Shown piece after piece: positions 53,798-62,597 of a DNA stretch of 64,000 nt. The stretch is from Actinomadura sp. J1-007 (lineage in GTDB: Bacteria; Actinomycetota; Actinomycetes; Streptosporangiales; Streptosporangiaceae), in assembly GCF_009793335.1 (NCBI RefSeq), contig NZ_WING01000001.1, forward strand, positions 3,658,001 through 3,722,000, read 5' to 3'. Position 1 is the first letter of the stretch. Each line of letters opens with the position of its first letter. The notes beneath the pieces are model-generated. The model was not told where the DNA came from. It saw only the letters and a list, made by a program, of their open reading frames with translations, and searched no databases. Position numbers and translations under genes: made by a program.

Positions 53798-55000
53798 GTG
53801 GCGAGCACACCACCCCCCGCCGATGGCGCGGACGTTCCCGGGCCGCCGGGCGAGGTCGCCTGGTCCTGCCTGAACGGCGCGCGCGTGCTGGACCTCTCGC
53901 GGCTGCTGCCCGGCCCGTTCGCCACGATGCTGCTGGCGGACCTCGGCGCCGACGTGGTCAAGGTGGAGGACGCGGCGTCCGGCGGCGACCCGCTGCGCGC
54001 GTTCGGGCGGCGGCGGTTCGCGGTCAACAACCGCAACAAGAGGTCGGTGGCGCTCGACCTGCGCTCCGCCGAGGGCCGCGCGGCGTTCCTGCGCCTGGCC
54101 GGACGCGCCGACGCGGTCGTGGAGAGCTTCCGCCCCGGCGTCCTGGACGAGATGGGCCTCGGCTACGAGCGGCTGCGCGCCGCCAACCCGGGGATCGTGC
54201 TCTGCTCGCTCAGCGGATTCGGGCAGGACGGCCCGTACGCGGGGCGTCCCGGCCACGACCTCAACTTCCTCGGCCTCTCGGGCTTCTTCGCGGTCCCGTC
54301 CCGCCCGGACGCCGAGGTCACGCGGCCCGGCGTGCGCGTCGGCGACCTGATCGGCTCGATGTACGCGGCGCTGTCCCTGGCCGTCGCGATGATGAGCGCC
54401 GGGCGGAACGGGACGGGCCAGCACCTCGACCTGTCCCTGCACGACGCCGCCACCGCGTGGGCGGGCCCGGCGGCGCTGTCGCTCGCCGGGCTCGCCGCGC
54501 CGTCCGACAGCCCGCTCGTCATGGGCGACAACAGCGTGTTCGCGACCTCGGACGGGCGCCTGCTGTCCCTCGCCACCTTCGAGGACAAGTTCTGGCGGGC
54601 GTTCCGCGAACGGCTCGCCGGGACGTTCCCCGACCTGGACACCGCCGCGTTCGACGGCCGCGCCGAGCGCACCCGCCGCAAGCGCGAGGTCGAGCGGATC
54701 CTGACCCGGACGTTCGCCGCCCGCGACCTGGCGTGGTGGAGCCGCGTCCTGGACGAGGCGGGGGTCCCCTGGGCGCCCGTCCTCACCGGCCCGGACGACC
54801 TGCTGAACGATCCGCACATCGCGGCCCGGGAGCTCATCGCGGACACCGCCGACGGCCCCGCGGTCCGCTTCCCCACCCGCTTCGGCCTCGGCCTGGACAC
54901 CTTCCGCCGCCCCGCTCCGGAGCTGGGCGAGCACACCGCCGAACTCCTCGGCGAAGCCGCCCCCGCCCGGTCCGAGGCGGCGCGGGGCGGTGCGGCATGA
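53798..55000 (+). CDS. CaiB/BaiF-type CoA-transferase (family III)
   Basis: 400 aa from GTG 53798 after GAGGAGG. Motifs: LSRLLPGPFATMLLADLGAD near the start, NKRSVALDLRS, and GHDLNFLGLSG with the catalytic Asp154 that forms the acyl-enzyme anhydride. It moves CoA between acyl-CoA and a free acid. The downstream permease overlaps by ATGA. Together with the ligase and dehydrogenase it suggests breakdown of a specific organic acid or steroid-like acid. Confidence 0.94.
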   Translation: MASTPPPADGADVPGPPGEVAWSCLNGARVLDLSRLLPGPFATMLLADLGADVVKVEDAASGGDPLRAFGRRRFAVNNRNKRSVALDLRSAEGRAAFLRLAGRADAVVESFRPGVLDEMGLGYERLRAANPGIVLCSLSGFGQDGPYAGRPGHDLNFLGLSGFFAVPSRPDAEVTRPGVRVGDLIGSMYAALSLAVAMMSAGRNGTGQHLDLSLHDAATAWAGPAALSLAGLAAPSDSPLVMGDNSVFATSDGRLLSLATFEDKFWRAFRERLAGTFPDLDTAAFDGRAERTRRKREVERILTRTFAARDLAWWSRVLDEAGVPWAPVLTGPDDLLNDPHIAARELIADTADGPAVRFPTRFGLGLDTFRRPAPELGEHTAELLGEAAPARSEAARGGAA

Positions 55001-56395
55001 GCTCGAACGAGGTGCTGTCCCTGGTCCTGCTCCTCGCCGTCTTCGTACTCGCGATCTGGCGGGACGTCAACGTCGGGCTGGTCGCGCTGCCCGCCGCGTT
55101 CCTCCTCGCCGGCATCGCCGGAATCCCGAAGGCGGAGGTCCTCGCGGGGTTCCCCGCCGACATCGTCGTCCTCATCATCGGCGTGATGTACATGTTCGGG
55201 CACGCGCAGCGCAGCGGCGCCATCGACCGGATGGTGCACGCCGTGGTCGCCGCGTCCGGCGGGCGCGACTGGGCGCTGCCGTGGGTGATGTTCCTGGTCG
55301 GGGCCGTGCTGAGCGGCATCGGCACCCTGCCGAGCGCCACGGTCGCGATCGTGCTGCCGATCGCGATGCGGCTGGCGCGCAACCGCGGCATCGACCCGGT
55401 CCTGATGGCCCTGGTCGCGTGCAGCGGCGCGGGCGTCGGAGGCTTCTCCCCGCTGTCGCCCTGGGCGGCGATCGTCCGCTCGCTCGCCGACAGGCAGGGT
55501 GCCGACTACTCGCCCGGCATGCTCTTCGTCGGGCTCGCCGCGCTGAAGTTCGCGGTCACCGTGATCGCGTTCTTCGCCCTCGGCGGCGGACGCCTCGCCC
55601 GCCGCACCACCCTTGAGCCCGCCCAAGAGCCCGAGTCCGTGCCTGCGCCCGCGTCCGCGCACGGGTCCGTGCCCGCCCCGCGACCGCGCCCCTGCCCGAG
55701 TCCGGTCCCGCCCCCGCGCCCGAGTCCGTGCGCGGGGGTGCTTCGCAAGTTGGGGGAGCGGGGGCGGGGGTTCCGGAGGTTCGGGGGCGGGGCCGGTCAC
55801 CGCGTACCAGGTCGGGTCGCTGGCCGGGCTGGGGGTCTTCGTCGTCGCCGTGCTCGCGTTCGGGATGAACGTCGCGTTCGTGGCGCTGGCCGTCGGGCTC
55901 GTGCTGCACGCGGCGTTCCGGCCGGACACCCGGCGGGTGGTCGCCGACCTGCCGTGGGGCGTGGTGGTGCTGACCGCGGGCATCCTGGTCTACGTCGCCG
56001 ACCTCGAACGGGTCGGGACGCTGAAGACGCTCGCCCGGCATCTCGGCGGGATCGACGGCACGCTGCTCACCGTCCTCGCGATCGCCTACCTGGCGGCGTT
56101 CTTCGCGACGATCGAGTCCTCGACGGTCGCGGTGCTGGGCCTGATCGTCCCGCTGGCGGCGACGGCGCTGCCGCACCAGACGTCCGCGCAGTTCACCGCG
56201 CTGCTGGTGGCCGTCTGCGGGACGATCGGCGCGGTCGCGATCAGCCCGCTGCACCTCGGCGGCGGGCTGGTGCTCGCCAACACCCGCGAGGAGGACACGC
56301 CCCGCGTGTTCCGCTGGACGCTCGGCTGGTCGGTCGGCGCGGCCGTGCTGCTCCCCGCCGTGCTGCTCCTCGTCCCGCTGGCGGCGGGGATCTGA
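54997..56395 (+). CDS. SLC13/ArsB-like (CitM-type) permease, frame change in central linker
   Basis: ATG 54997 overlaps the CoA-transferase stop. The N-terminal half has six or more helices and the GVGGFSPLSPWAAIVRSLAD re-entrant loop. The C-terminal half in another frame (from about 55790) has the matching ISPLHLGGGLVLANTREED. A Pro/Ala/Gly low-complexity linker between 55610 and 55790 contains the frame change (one extra or two missing bases). It is probably an organic-anion importer for the acyl-CoA block. Confidence 0.8.
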
Positions 56396-56530
56396 GCGCG
56401 AAGGCGCCCGCCCGCGCCCCGACGCGGGCGGGCACCCGCCGGCAACGCAGAAATACGTTACATATCAGCAACATTGTCGGAGGGGTGCGGATCCCGTCCT
56501 GACCTGCTCGAATTTACATGAGCAGGACCA

Positions 56531-56560
56531 TTGACGTGCGCTTAACCAGGCTGCTAGAAA
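56531..56560 (+). promoter_or_regulatory. Sigma-70-type promoter of the SIS-regulator operon
   Basis: TTGACG (56531-56536) and TAGAAA (56555-56560) with an 18-bp spacer, 46 bp upstream of the predicted start. GGAAACGTATCC at about 56578 just downstream may be an operator. Confidence 0.5.
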
Positions 56561-56606
56561 CGGGGCGCGTCAACATAGGAAACGTATCCACGGACGGGAG
56601 CGAGCC

Positions 56607-57311
56607 TTGAGTGACGAGTCCTCCCGGCGGGGCGGCCCGGCGCCGGCCGATGACCGGCGCGCCGCCGAGGCGGCGGAGAACCGGCGGCTGACCAGCCCGG
56701 ACGCCCGGTACGGGGCGCGGCTGCGGCGGCCGTCGTCGGCGTCGGTGCTGCTGAACGCGGTGATCGAGGCCGAGCGCGCCAATCTGGCGGGCACGATGGC
56801 CGCGCTCCAGGCCGACGGCACGCTGGAACGGGCCGCCGCCAAGATCGTCGCGGCCCGCCGCCGGTTCGTCGCCGGCAGCCAGAAGAGCCGGGCGCACGCG
56901 ACCCTGCTGCACCTGGAGCTGTCGGCCAGCCTCTCGGGGATCAGCCTGATCGACGAGGCCGCGGTACGGGCCATCGACGTGCTCAGCGACGTGCGGCCGA
57001 CCGACGTGCTCGTCGCGTTCTCGTTCCGCCGCTACGCCCGGCACACCACGACGGTCGCGCGCGAGTTCGCCGCCGCCGGCGGCCACGTCGTGGCGATCAC
57101 CGACGACGCGGGCTCCCCGCTCGCCGCCGCGGGCGACACCACGGTCGTGGTCGGCACCGGCAGCGCGTCGTTCAGCGACTCGCCGACCGCCATCTCCGCC
57201 GTCGTCCACGCCCTCGCCACGCTCACCGCCGCGAGCGCGAAGGGCGCGCGGCGGCGGCTCGCCCGGCGCGAGGACCTCGCCCAGGCCCTGCACATCTACT
57301 CCGACGAATGA
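56607..57311 (+). CDS. MurR/RpiR-like SIS-domain protein lacking the HTH
   Basis: 234 aa from TTG 56607 with GGGAG upstream. The SIS domain is clear (VLVAFSFRRYARHTTTVARE, then GGHVVAITDDAGSPLAAAGD). RpiR regulators normally begin with a 75-residue HTH, but here only about 40 Arg-rich residues precede the helix NAVIEAERANLAGTM, and a stop codon at about 56574 blocks extension. It heads the D-aminoacylase operon and may sense a sugar- or amino-acid-derived ligand without binding DNA directly. Confidence 0.85.
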   Translation: MSDESSRRGGPAPADDRRAAEAAENRRLTSPDARYGARLRRPSSASVLLNAVIEAERANLAGTMAALQADGTLERAAAKIVAARRRFVAGSQKSRAHATLLHLELSASLSGISLIDEAAVRAIDVLSDVRPTDVLVAFSFRRYARHTTTVAREFAAAGGHVVAITDDAGSPLAAAGDTTVVVGTGSASFSDSPTAISAVVHALATLTAASAKGARRRLARREDLAQALHIYSDE

Positions 57312-57321
57312 GGGGGGCGGC

Positions 57322-58905
57322 GTGAACGATCTGATCATCTCCGGCGGCGAGGTCGTGGACGGCACCGGCGCGCCGCCCCGCGCGGCCGACGTCGCCGTCC
57401 GCGACGGGCGGATCACCGCGCTCGCCGCGCCGGGAACGCTCCAGCCCGGCCCCGCCGCCGAGGTGCTGGACGCCTCCGGCCTGGTCGTCGCGCCCGGCTT
57501 CATCGACCTGCACTCGCACGCCGACTTCACCGTCCAGGACCATCCGGCCGCCGACACCGCCGTCCACCAGGGCGTCACGACGCTGCTCGGCGGCAACTGC
57601 GGGTTCTCGCCGTTCCCCGTGGCGGACGCGGCGGCGCTCAGCGGGTCGGCCGGGTTCCTCGCCTCCGGCATGGAGTTCCGCTGGACGGACCTCGACGGGT
57701 ACGCGGCGGCCGTCGAGGCCGACCCGCCCGCGATCAACCTGGCGACCCAGGTCGGCCACCAGGCGCTGCGCCTGGCCGCCCTCGGCGCGGACGAGCGCGC
57801 GGCGACCGGCGGCGAGCCGGCGCGGATGCGCGCGCTGCTCGCCGAGGCCGCCGAGCAGGGCGCGTTCGGCTTCTCCACCGGGCTGATCTACGCGCCCGGC
57901 AGCTACGCCTCGCCGGACGAGGTCGCCGCGCTGGCCGCGACGGCCGCCGAGCACGGGATGCTCTACTCCACGCACATGCGCGACGAGACCGGCGCGCTGC
58001 TCGCGGCCGTCGGCGAGGCGCTGGACGCCGCGCGCCGTTCAGGCGTACGGCTGGAGATCTCGCACCTCAAGGCGATGGGGCCGGCCAACCACGGCGCGGT
58101 GGACGCCGCGCTCGCCGCGATCGAGGCGGCCCGCGCGGACGGCGTGGACGTCACCGCCGACGTCTACCCCTACACCGCCTCGTCCACGACGCTGACGTCC
58201 CGGCTGCCGGGCTGGGCGATGGACGGCGGGACGGCGCGGCTGCTCGAACGCCTCATGGAACGATCCACCCGACACCGGATCGCCGCGGAGCTGCGCGCCC
58301 GCTTCGGCCGCGACATCGACCCGGCGGGCGTCATCGTCGCCGAGCTCCCCGAGGGGCCCTACTCGGCGTTCGTCGGCCGCAGCCTGACCGACCTGGCCGC
58401 CGAGCTGGGCGCGGACCCGGCGGACGCGGCGATGGAGCTGCTGGCCGCGCACCGCGCCACCGTCTCGATCGTCAACCACGCGATGGCCCCCGCCGACGTG
58501 GCGACCGTCCTGGCCCATCCGCTGGTGAGCGTCGCCAGCGACGGCTGGACGCTGCGCCCCGCCGGGCCCGGAAGCCCGCACCCGCGCAGCTTCGGCACGT
58601 TCGCCCGCGTCCTCGGCCGGTACGTGCGCGAGGAGGGGCTGCTCACGCTGCCCGAGGCGGTGCGCAAGATGACCTCGCTGCCCGCCGCGCGCCTCGGCCT
58701 GGCCGACCGGGGCGAGGTCCGCGCGGGCCTGGTCGCCGACCTCGCCGTGTTCGACCCGGACACGGTGATCGACAACTCCGGCTTCGCCGACCCGTGGCGG
58801 CTCGCCACGGGCGTGCGGCACGTGCTGGTGCGCGGCGTGCCCGTCCTCCGCGACGCCGCCGCCACCGGCGCCCGGCCGGGCCGCGTCCTGCGCCGGGCGG
58901 CGTGA
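57322..58905 (+). CDS. N-acyl-D-amino-acid deacylase (D-aminoacylase)
   Basis: 527 aa from GTG 57322, 10 bp after the regulator stop. Metal site residues of the D-aminoacylase family are present: H64 and H66 (DLHSHADF), C93 (GGNCGFSPF), H218 (THMRDETG), H248 (EISHLKAMG) and D407 (SDGW). It hydrolyses N-acyl-D-amino acids to the D-amino acid and a carboxylate in the cytoplasm. With the racemase downstream it can process both stereoisomers of N-acylated amino acids. Confidence 0.93.
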   Translation: MNDLIISGGEVVDGTGAPPRAADVAVRDGRITALAAPGTLQPGPAAEVLDASGLVVAPGFIDLHSHADFTVQDHPAADTAVHQGVTTLLGGNCGFSPFPVADAAALSGSAGFLASGMEFRWTDLDGYAAAVEADPPAINLATQVGHQALRLAALGADERAATGGEPARMRALLAEAAEQGAFGFSTGLIYAPGSYASPDEVAALAATAAEHGMLYSTHMRDETGALLAAVGEALDAARRSGVRLEISHLKAMGPANHGAVDAALAAIEAARADGVDVTADVYPYTASSTTLTSRLPGWAMDGGTARLLERLMERSTRHRIAAELRARFGRDIDPAGVIVAELPEGPYSAFVGRSLTDLAAELGADPADAAMELLAAHRATVSIVNHAMAPADVATVLAHPLVSVASDGWTLRPAGPGSPHPRSFGTFARVLGRYVREEGLLTLPEAVRKMTSLPAARLGLADRGEVRAGLVADLAVFDPDTVIDNSGFADPWRLATGVRHVLVRGVPVLRDAAATGARPGRVLRRAA

Positions 58906-58941
58906 GCGCCGCCCGGCCGCCGGTCCGGACGGACCTTGACC

Positions 58942-58959
58942 GGACCCCGCACGGGGTCC
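58942..58959 (+). other. Short intercistronic hairpin
   Basis: GGACCCC and GGGGTCC pair across a 4-nt loop between the deacylase and permease genes. It may be a weak attenuator or an mRNA-processing site. Confidence 0.45.
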
Positions 58960-58978
58960 CCGTTGAACAGGAGCGCGT

Positions 58979-60382
58979 GTGAACAGCGCCGTCACGCTCG
59001 GCGGACGTCTGGACCGCAAGCAGACCACCGCGGTGGCCTGCTTCGGGATCAGCGTCGCGGCGAGCATCGTGCTGGCCGTGGCCGGCGGCAAGGCCGGGCT
59101 CTGGGGCCTGGTCCCGATCATCTTGTACGCGGTGCTGGCGCTGCTCGGCGTGGACGTGGTGCTCGCCACCGTCGGCGCCGTGCTGGTCGCGGCGATCATG
59201 ACCCGCACCGCGCCCGTCCCCCTCGGCGAGCAGCTCGCCACCTCGACGGGCTCGCTCGTCGCGGTGATCGGGCTGATCATCCTGCTCGGCGCGGGACTCG
59301 GCCAGGTGGCGCAGCAGACCGGCGCCGCGCAGACCCTCGTGCGGACCGTGATGAGCCGGATCGGGCTGAGCACCCCGACCCGCGTCCAGCTCGGCGTGAT
59401 GGCGTCCTCGCTGGTCATCGTGGGCGCGCTCGGCACCCTGGCGGGCGGCAACGCGATCATCGCGCCGATCGTCATCCCGATCGCGGCGCGGATGGGCTGG
59501 CGGCCCCCGGCGGTCGCCGCGATGTTCCACGCGGCGGGCGCGGCCGGGCTCATGGTCGGCCCGTTCACCCCGCCGGTCGTGACGATCACGGCCGCGGCGA
59601 AGCTGTCGTACGGCGACTACCTGCTGCACGCCGGGCTCCCGGTCGGCCTGATCACCATCGTCACCGGCTTCTTCATGGCGCGGTGGATCCAGAAGCACAC
59701 CGACCAGGAGTACACCGCGGAGGACCGGGCCGAGGGCGAGAGCGACGCCCCGTCCACCGCGGCCGGACGGCGCGCGGCGCTCGTGTTCGTGGGCGTGCTG
59801 GTCGTGCTCGCGGTGTACGGGGTGTGGATGAAGGCCGGCTACTCCTACGCCCTGGTCGTCATGGTCGTCGCGGCGGCGGCGACGGGGCTGGCGGCCGGGC
59901 AGGGCCCGAAGGCGACGGCCGAGGCCGTGTACGCGGGCGCGGCGCGGCTGATCTGGCTGTTCGTGCTGTTCTGGCTGCTGGACCCGCTGCTGACGCTGGT
60001 GGAGAAGACCGGCGCGTTCGAGACGATCTTCGACTCGCTGAAGGACGTCATGCCGGACGTCGGCCCGTACGCGTTCCTGCTGCTGGTGGTGCTGCTCGGC
60101 TACGTGCACGCGGTGCCGGGCGCGGCCGTCGCGCAGGTGGTGCTGATCAACAAGCTGTTCGGCCCGCTGGTCACCTCGCTCGGCGTGCCGCCCGCCGCGT
60201 GGGCGGTGTCGCTGCTCGGCACGGCGCAGATCGACCAGCTCGGCCCGTACCCGACCGCGGACATGATGGGGCAGATGGGCCTGGCCCGCTCCGGCGACCT
60301 GCGGATGATGCTGTTCAACGGCTGGGCGATCATGGTGGCCAACACGGCCGGGTTCCTCGTCCTGTTCGCCGTGCTGCTGTGA
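58979..60382 (+). CDS. GntP-like inner-membrane permease
   Basis: 467 aa from GTG 58979. About 12 hydrophobic segments; conserved loops LGTLAGGNAIIAPIVIPIAA and AAGAAGLMVGPFTPPVVTIT are typical of gluconate/organic-anion permeases. It lies between the deacylase and the serine hydrolase, so uptake of N-acylated amino acids or D-amino acids is the likely role. The true substrate is inferred only. Confidence 0.85.
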   Translation: MNSAVTLGGRLDRKQTTAVACFGISVAASIVLAVAGGKAGLWGLVPIILYAVLALLGVDVVLATVGAVLVAAIMTRTAPVPLGEQLATSTGSLVAVIGLIILLGAGLGQVAQQTGAAQTLVRTVMSRIGLSTPTRVQLGVMASSLVIVGALGTLAGGNAIIAPIVIPIAARMGWRPPAVAAMFHAAGAAGLMVGPFTPPVVTITAAAKLSYGDYLLHAGLPVGLITIVTGFFMARWIQKHTDQEYTAEDRAEGESDAPSTAAGRRAALVFVGVLVVLAVYGVWMKAGYSYALVVMVVAAAATGLAAGQGPKATAEAVYAGAARLIWLFVLFWLLDPLLTLVEKTGAFETIFDSLKDVMPDVGPYAFLLLVVLLGYVHAVPGAAVAQVVLINKLFGPLVTSLGVPPAAWAVSLLGTAQIDQLGPYPTADMMGQMGLARSGDLRMMLFNGWAIMVANTAGFLVLFAVLL

Positions 60383-60408
60383 GACGCCGTGCCGAGGCAG
60401 GGGGAACG

Positions 60409-61248
60409 ATGCGCGACGCACTCGAAGGCCCGGCCCGGTGGGCGGAGCGGTGGGGCGGCACGCTCGGCGCGGCCGTCCACGACCTCGGCACCGGCGAACG
60501 GGCCGAGGCCGCTGCCGGGCGGTCGTTCACGTCCGCTTCGGTGATCAAGGTGCCGCTGCTGGCGGCGCTGCTCGCGGGCGCCGAGGCCGGCGACTGGTCG
60601 CTGGACGACCGGCTGCCGGTCGGCCCGCGGGCGCGGGTCGGCGGCAGCGGCGTCCTCAAGGACCTCGCGGACGTCCCCGACCTCAGCCTCCGCGACCTGG
60701 CCACGCTGATGATCGTGCTGAGCGACAACACGGCCACGAACCTGCTCATCGACCTGGTGGGCTTCGCGGCCGTGAACGCGTGGTGCGCGCGGCACGGCCT
60801 GCGCGGCACCGTGCTCGCCCGCCGGATGCTCGACGCCGACGCGCGCGCACGCGGCGACGAGAACCTCACCACCGCCGGCGACATGGCCGCGCTGTTCACC
60901 GGGCTGGTGCGCGGCGACCTGCTGGGGGAGCGGTCCAGCACGTTCGCCCTGGACGTCCTCGCCCGGCAGCAGGTCAACGACCGGCTCCCGCGCCATCTGC
61001 CGGACGGCGCGCGCCTCGCCCACAAGACGGGCGAGCTGCCGGGCGTACGGCACGACGCGGGCGTCGTCCTGCCCGAGGGCCGCGCCCCGATCGTCGTGGT
61101 CGTCCTGACCGAGGGCGTCACCGACCCGCCGCCCGCGCCCGGCGGCCGCGGCGGCCGGGAGCCCGAGCCCGTCCGCGACCGCGCGGCCGACCTCATCGCC
61201 GAAACGGGCCGCGCCGTCTACGCCGCCACCGGCCTCATCCCAGCCTGA
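60409..61248 (+). CDS. Serine hydrolase of the class A beta-lactamase fold
   Basis: 279 aa. Motifs SVIK (S44, K47), SDN (105-107) and KTG (206-208) give the penicillin-recognising fold. The Glu166 loop is not visible: the stretch after RRMLDADARARG goes directly to DENLTTAGDM. There is no signal peptide. It may be a cytoplasmic D-amino-acid amidase or esterase rather than a resistance enzyme. It is the last gene of the rightward operon. Confidence 0.85.
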   Translation: MRDALEGPARWAERWGGTLGAAVHDLGTGERAEAAAGRSFTSASVIKVPLLAALLAGAEAGDWSLDDRLPVGPRARVGGSGVLKDLADVPDLSLRDLATLMIVLSDNTATNLLIDLVGFAAVNAWCARHGLRGTVLARRMLDADARARGDENLTTAGDMAALFTGLVRGDLLGERSSTFALDVLARQQVNDRLPRHLPDGARLAHKTGELPGVRHDAGVVLPEGRAPIVVVVLTEGVTDPPPAPGGRGGREPEPVRDRAADLIAETGRAVYAATGLIPA

Positions 61249-61340
61249 CCCGCACGCCCACCGCGAAGCCCCATCCGGCGAAGCGCCCTTCCGGCGGGGA
61301 GCAGCCCCGTCTCACGGCGAAGCGCCCGCCCACGGCGAAG

Positions 61341-61378
61341 CCCCCGCGCCCGATCGACTCGGATCGGGCACGGGGGCC
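61341..61378. terminator. Bidirectional terminator between convergent genes
   Basis: GCCCCCG-c-GCCCGATC and GATCGGGC-a-CGGGGGC form a long stem between the stops of the serine hydrolase (61248) and the racemase (61415). Confidence 0.8.
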
Positions 61379-61414
61379 TCGGCGTTCTCGCGGCGGGCGC
61401 GGACCCGCGCGGGG

Positions 61415-62527
61415 TCACGTGTGGAAGGCCGCGCTCGCCTGCTCGCGGACGAGGGCCTCGTCCACCTCGTAACCGAGGCCGGGACCGGACGGCACCTCGA
61501 CCATGCCGTCCACCGCGCGGATCGCGGGGGCGACGATGTCGTGCGCGTAGTACTTGTCGGAGCCGGACACGTCGCCCGGCAGCTCGAACCCCGGCAGCGA
61601 CGCGATGGCCACGTTCGCCGCCCGGCCGACGCCGAACTCGTGCATGCCGCCGCACCACACCCGCCAGCCCGCCGCGACCGCGCGCTCGTGGGCGAGGCGC
61701 GCGGCGGTGAGGCCGCCCATCCGCGAGACCTTGACGTTGAGGACGCTCCCGGCGCGCAGCGCGATCGCCGAGTCGAGCTGGTCGAGGTCGTCCACCGACT
61801 CGTCCAGGCAGACGGGGGTCGCGATCCGCTCGGCGAGGCGGGCGTGCGCGGCGAGCGCGCCCGGCGCGAACGGCTGCTCGATCAGCAGCAGCCCCGCCCC
61901 GTCCAGCTCCCGCATCGTGGCGAGGGCCTCGGGCGTCTCGGGGTACACGCCGTTCGCGTCCACCTGCAAGGCGAGGTCCGGGTGCGCGGCGCGGACGGCG
62001 CGCACGGGCTCGACGTCCCAGCCGGGCGCGATCTTCAGCTTGATCCGCCGGTAGCCGTCCGCCAGGTACCGCTCCACCTGGGCGAGCAGCTCGTCCACCG
62101 TCGCCTCGATGCCGAGGCTGACGCCCGCGGCGATGCGCGGTCGGGTGCCGCCGAGGGCGTCCGCGAGGCGCGTGCCGTTCGCCCGGGTCCACAGGTCCCA
62201 GCAGGCGATGTCGAGGCCCGCCTTGGCGAAGTGGTGGCCGCGGATCCGCGCCCACGCGCGGCCCGCCTCGGCCGGGTGCTCCCACCGGGCGCCGACCAGC
62301 GCGGGCGCGAGGTACCGCTGGAGGACCATCCAGCAGGTGTCGACGGTCTCGGGGCAGTAGTACGGGTCGCTGGGCGAGGCGATCTCGCCCCAGCCGGCCG
62401 TCCCGTCCTCCCCGGTCACCCGGACCACGATGTGCTCCAGGTGCGACTTGCGGTGCGAGCTGGTCTGGAACGACCGGACGAGCGGCAGGCTCAGCCGGAA
62501 CGCCTCTACGGCGGCCACGGAGGGCAT
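61415..62527 (-). CDS. N-acylamino-acid / N-succinylamino-acid racemase (enolase superfamily, OSBS/NSAR)
   Basis: 370 aa. The enolase-superfamily barrel is complete: K163 and K165 (RIKLKIAPGWD), metal ligands D190, E217 (IEQPF) and D242 (CLDES), and K266 (NVKVSRMGG). The sequence after CGGMHEFGVGRA is close to Amycolatopsis N-acylamino-acid racemase (LPGDVSGSDKYYA). It interconverts D and L N-acylamino acids. No men genes are nearby, so an o-succinylbenzoate synthase role is unlikely. Confidence 0.92.
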   Translation of the reverse strand: MPSVAAVEAFRLSLPLVRSFQTSSHRKSHLEHIVVRVTGEDGTAGWGEIASPSDPYYCPETVDTCWMVLQRYLAPALVGARWEHPAEAGRAWARIRGHHFAKAGLDIACWDLWTRANGTRLADALGGTRPRIAAGVSLGIEATVDELLAQVERYLADGYRRIKLKIAPGWDVEPVRAVRAAHPDLALQVDANGVYPETPEALATMRELDGAGLLLIEQPFAPGALAAHARLAERIATPVCLDESVDDLDQLDSAIALRAGSVLNVKVSRMGGLTAARLAHERAVAAGWRVWCGGMHEFGVGRAANVAIASLPGFELPGDVSGSDKYYAHDIVAPAIRAVDGMVEVPSGPGLGYEVDEALVREQASAAFHT

Positions 62528-62597
62528 CAGTGGTTCTCCTGGCGGGAGTGGGCGGCCCGGGGGCCGGCGGGCGGGACGCGCCCCGCGGCGGGCGGGG

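Noticed and set aside
60409..61248. Class A beta-lactamase resistance gene
   Set aside because: There is no signal peptide and no Glu166 motif, and it lies within an amino-acid metabolism operon.
61415..62527. o-Succinylbenzoate synthase of menaquinone biosynthesis (menC)
   Set aside because: The enzyme family overlaps, but no men genes are near. The closest features and the neighbours (GNAT, M20, D-aminoacylase) favour N-acylamino-acid racemase.
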